From Planctomycetaceae bacterium (GTDB lineage Bacteria > Planctomycetota > Planctomycetia > Pirellulales > Pirellulaceae): a DNA stretch of 7,200 nt. The DNA lies in the NCBI GenBank assembly GCA_002702965.1, contig PADE01000142.1, positions 17,306 to 24,505 on the forward strand, in the 5' to 3' direction. The notes under the pieces are model-generated. The model saw only the letters and a program-made list of their open reading frames with translations. It ran no database searches and had not been told where the DNA came from. The translations under genes and the position numbers were made by a program. Within the stretch, counting starts at the first letter, position 1. Every line of letters begins with the position of its first letter. Positions 6,596 through 7,200 of this stretch are shown in pieces.

Positions 6596-6623
6596 GGGGG
6601 ATCCAACAGGTGATGGTTCCCCC
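6596..6623 (-). repeat. Imperfect inverted repeat in the 5' leader
   Basis: On the + strand GGGGGATCC (6596-6604) pairs with GGTTCCCCC (6615-6623) at eight of nine positions, around a 10-base loop. In the - strand transcript it would form a GC-rich hairpin ending 19 bases before the ribosome binding site of the secreted-protein gene. It could influence translation or message stability, or be a regulator site. No downstream T tract marks it as a terminator. Confidence 0.35.
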
Positions 6624-6663
6624 CTAAGTCGACGAATGATTGGTCAATCTAATCCTGTTCCGG

Positions 6664-6693
6664 TGCGCGATTTTTCGGACCTGCGATCGCGCA
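6664..6693. repeat. 8-bp perfect inverted repeat upstream of the three-gene unit
   Basis: TGCGCGAT (6664-6671) and ATCGCGCA (6686-6693) are exact reverse complements separated by 14 bases. The half-site centres are 22 bases apart, about two helical turns, which is compatible with a dimeric regulator. It lies about 100-130 bases upstream of the start codon at 6565, a plausible operator position. Alternatively it is a chance pairing of GC-rich octamers. Confidence 0.3.
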
Positions 6694-7000
6694 ACGCAAG
6701 TGAGTTGAACCGTTCCCGGCGGGCCGTGGTCGCGAGCTCTGACCGAGACCTGGCCGACACGGAAAAGATCCCCCCAAAACCTCATACGGGGCGCCGGACA
6801 ACCCGCAGGCAAACCGCCAAAGTAACCTGCCTAGGAGGCAAATTCAACGATCCCGCACAGAGTTGGGTGACGGATTTTCGGACACGGTCGATTGAGACTG
6901 CAACCGCTGCCCCCGTGGTGAGTCGAGTTCGGTCGGTTTTAACCGCCCATCGGTGGATTGCGGCTCCTGGCCGCGTGAACCGATCGATGACCTGTCAGCG

Positions 7001-7200
7001 ATGGGTCTTTGTGGGCTGCGTGCTGACTGGTTGAAGACGAGTCTGTGGCGGAAAGAGTTTGTTTTCCGACGTCAAAGTGGTGCAGCCACCTGCGACGGAG
7101 CGGGTTGCCAGGCAATCCGAGAGTTTCAGGTCCCCGAGTCGACTCCGCGCGTGGTCGGTGATCGCTTCACATGTTTCCCTCAGCAGGAGGTGAAGCGGGT
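7001..7200 (+). CDS. Possible 5' part of an unknown gene running off the right edge
   Basis: A + strand frame is open from 6896 to the end of the window, with an ATG at 7001. Its translation from about residue 8 (ADWLKTSLWRKEFVFRRQSG, later REFQVPESTPRVVGDRFTCFPQQEVKR) has a fairly protein-like composition and many codons starting with G. There is no ribosome binding site before the ATG. The codon-aligned opposite frame (7198 down to a stop at 6995-6997) is also open, so a - strand gene ending here cannot be excluded. I recognise no family in either. It is also possible that neither is real and that the next gene starts beyond the edge. Confidence 0.18.
   Translation, partial: MGLCGLRADWLKTSLWRKEFVFRRQSGAATCDGAGCQAIREFQVPESTPRVVGDRFTCFPQQEVKR
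7185..7193 (+). promoter_or_regulatory. Strong Shine-Dalgarno-like motif at the window edge
   Basis: AGGAGGTGA matches the full anti-Shine-Dalgarno complement. A start codon at about 7199-7203 would have normal spacing, and the window ends at 7200. If a + strand gene starts there, this is its ribosome binding site and the open frame starting at 7001 is spurious. Otherwise it is a coincidence inside that frame (Gln-Glu-Val codons). Confidence 0.22.

Larger units (their letters stand above)
6584..7000. other. Gene-poor upstream region
   Basis: I find no gene I can support here. Open frames on both strands (for example a + strand frame running to 7034) give Arg/Ser-rich, low-structure translations without family motifs. 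They overlap the start of the secreted-protein gene or lack ribosome binding sites. The region presumably contains the promoter of the - strand unit. A TTGACC (complement of about 6639-6644) is a conceivable -35 element, but I see no matching -10 at the right spacing. Confidence 0.5.

Noticed and set aside
6682..6693. 12-mer TGCGATCGCGCA shared with 422-433 in dnaE
   Set aside because: About one or two shared 12-mers are expected by chance in a window of this size, and one copy lies in coding sequence.
6828..6840. AGGAGG (6833-6838) within a TGCCT/AGGCA mini-hairpin
   Set aside because: No ATG, GTG or TTG follows at usable spacing, so it is not a ribosome binding site, and a 5-bp stem is too short to interpret.
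6564..7034. 156-codon + strand frame over the gene-poor region
   Set aside because: It starts inside the antisense start region of the secreted-protein gene, has no ribosome binding site, and its Arg/Ser/Thr-rich translation shows no motif.

Overview
The window looks like chromosomal DNA of a planctomycete, probably a Pirellulaceae-type bacterium. The strongest sign is a secreted DUF1598 protein, a family I know essentially only from Planctomycetota. GC content (by eye in the mid to upper 50s percent), sparse Shine-Dalgarno use and a large secreted protein without an obvious named family also fit. I see no rRNA, tRNA, insertion sequence, integrase or CRISPR array.

Left part, + strand (1-2344). 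The window opens inside the last ~15% of a replicative DNA polymerase III alpha subunit (dnaE). A ~295-base gene-free stretch follows, with a 14-bp palindrome, two mutually exclusive small hairpins and a possible sigma70-type promoter. Next is the DUF1598 gene, which has a signal peptide and a Gly/Gln-rich tandem-repeat linker at its N terminus. It ends in a clear 12-bp-stem terminator hairpin.

Middle part, - strand (2519-6565). Three genes run convergently toward the DUF1598 gene and may form one transcription unit. In transcription order they are: a 602-residue secreted protein that I cannot assign to a named family but that has the look of an alpha/alpha-barrel carbohydrate-active protein; a 442-residue alkaline-phosphatase-superfamily phosphodiesterase-like protein; and a 249-residue HpcH/HpaI-type class II pyruvate aldolase, only 37 bases behind the phosphodiesterase gene. 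A working reading is that the secreted protein handles an extracellular polymer or sugar and the two cytoplasmic proteins act on phospho-ester or 2-keto-3-deoxy acid intermediates. This is inference from order and strand only.

Right part (6566-7200). Mostly non-coding as far as I can see. It holds the 5' leader of the three-gene unit, with two inverted repeats. At the extreme right there is a weakly coding-like open frame and an AGGAGGTGA motif, so another + strand gene may lie at or just beyond the edge.

The window does not show a convincing new defence or mobile system. The items most worth a second look are the phosphodiesterase-like protein with non-canonical residues at several expected metal-ligand positions, the unassigned secreted protein, and their linkage to the aldolase.
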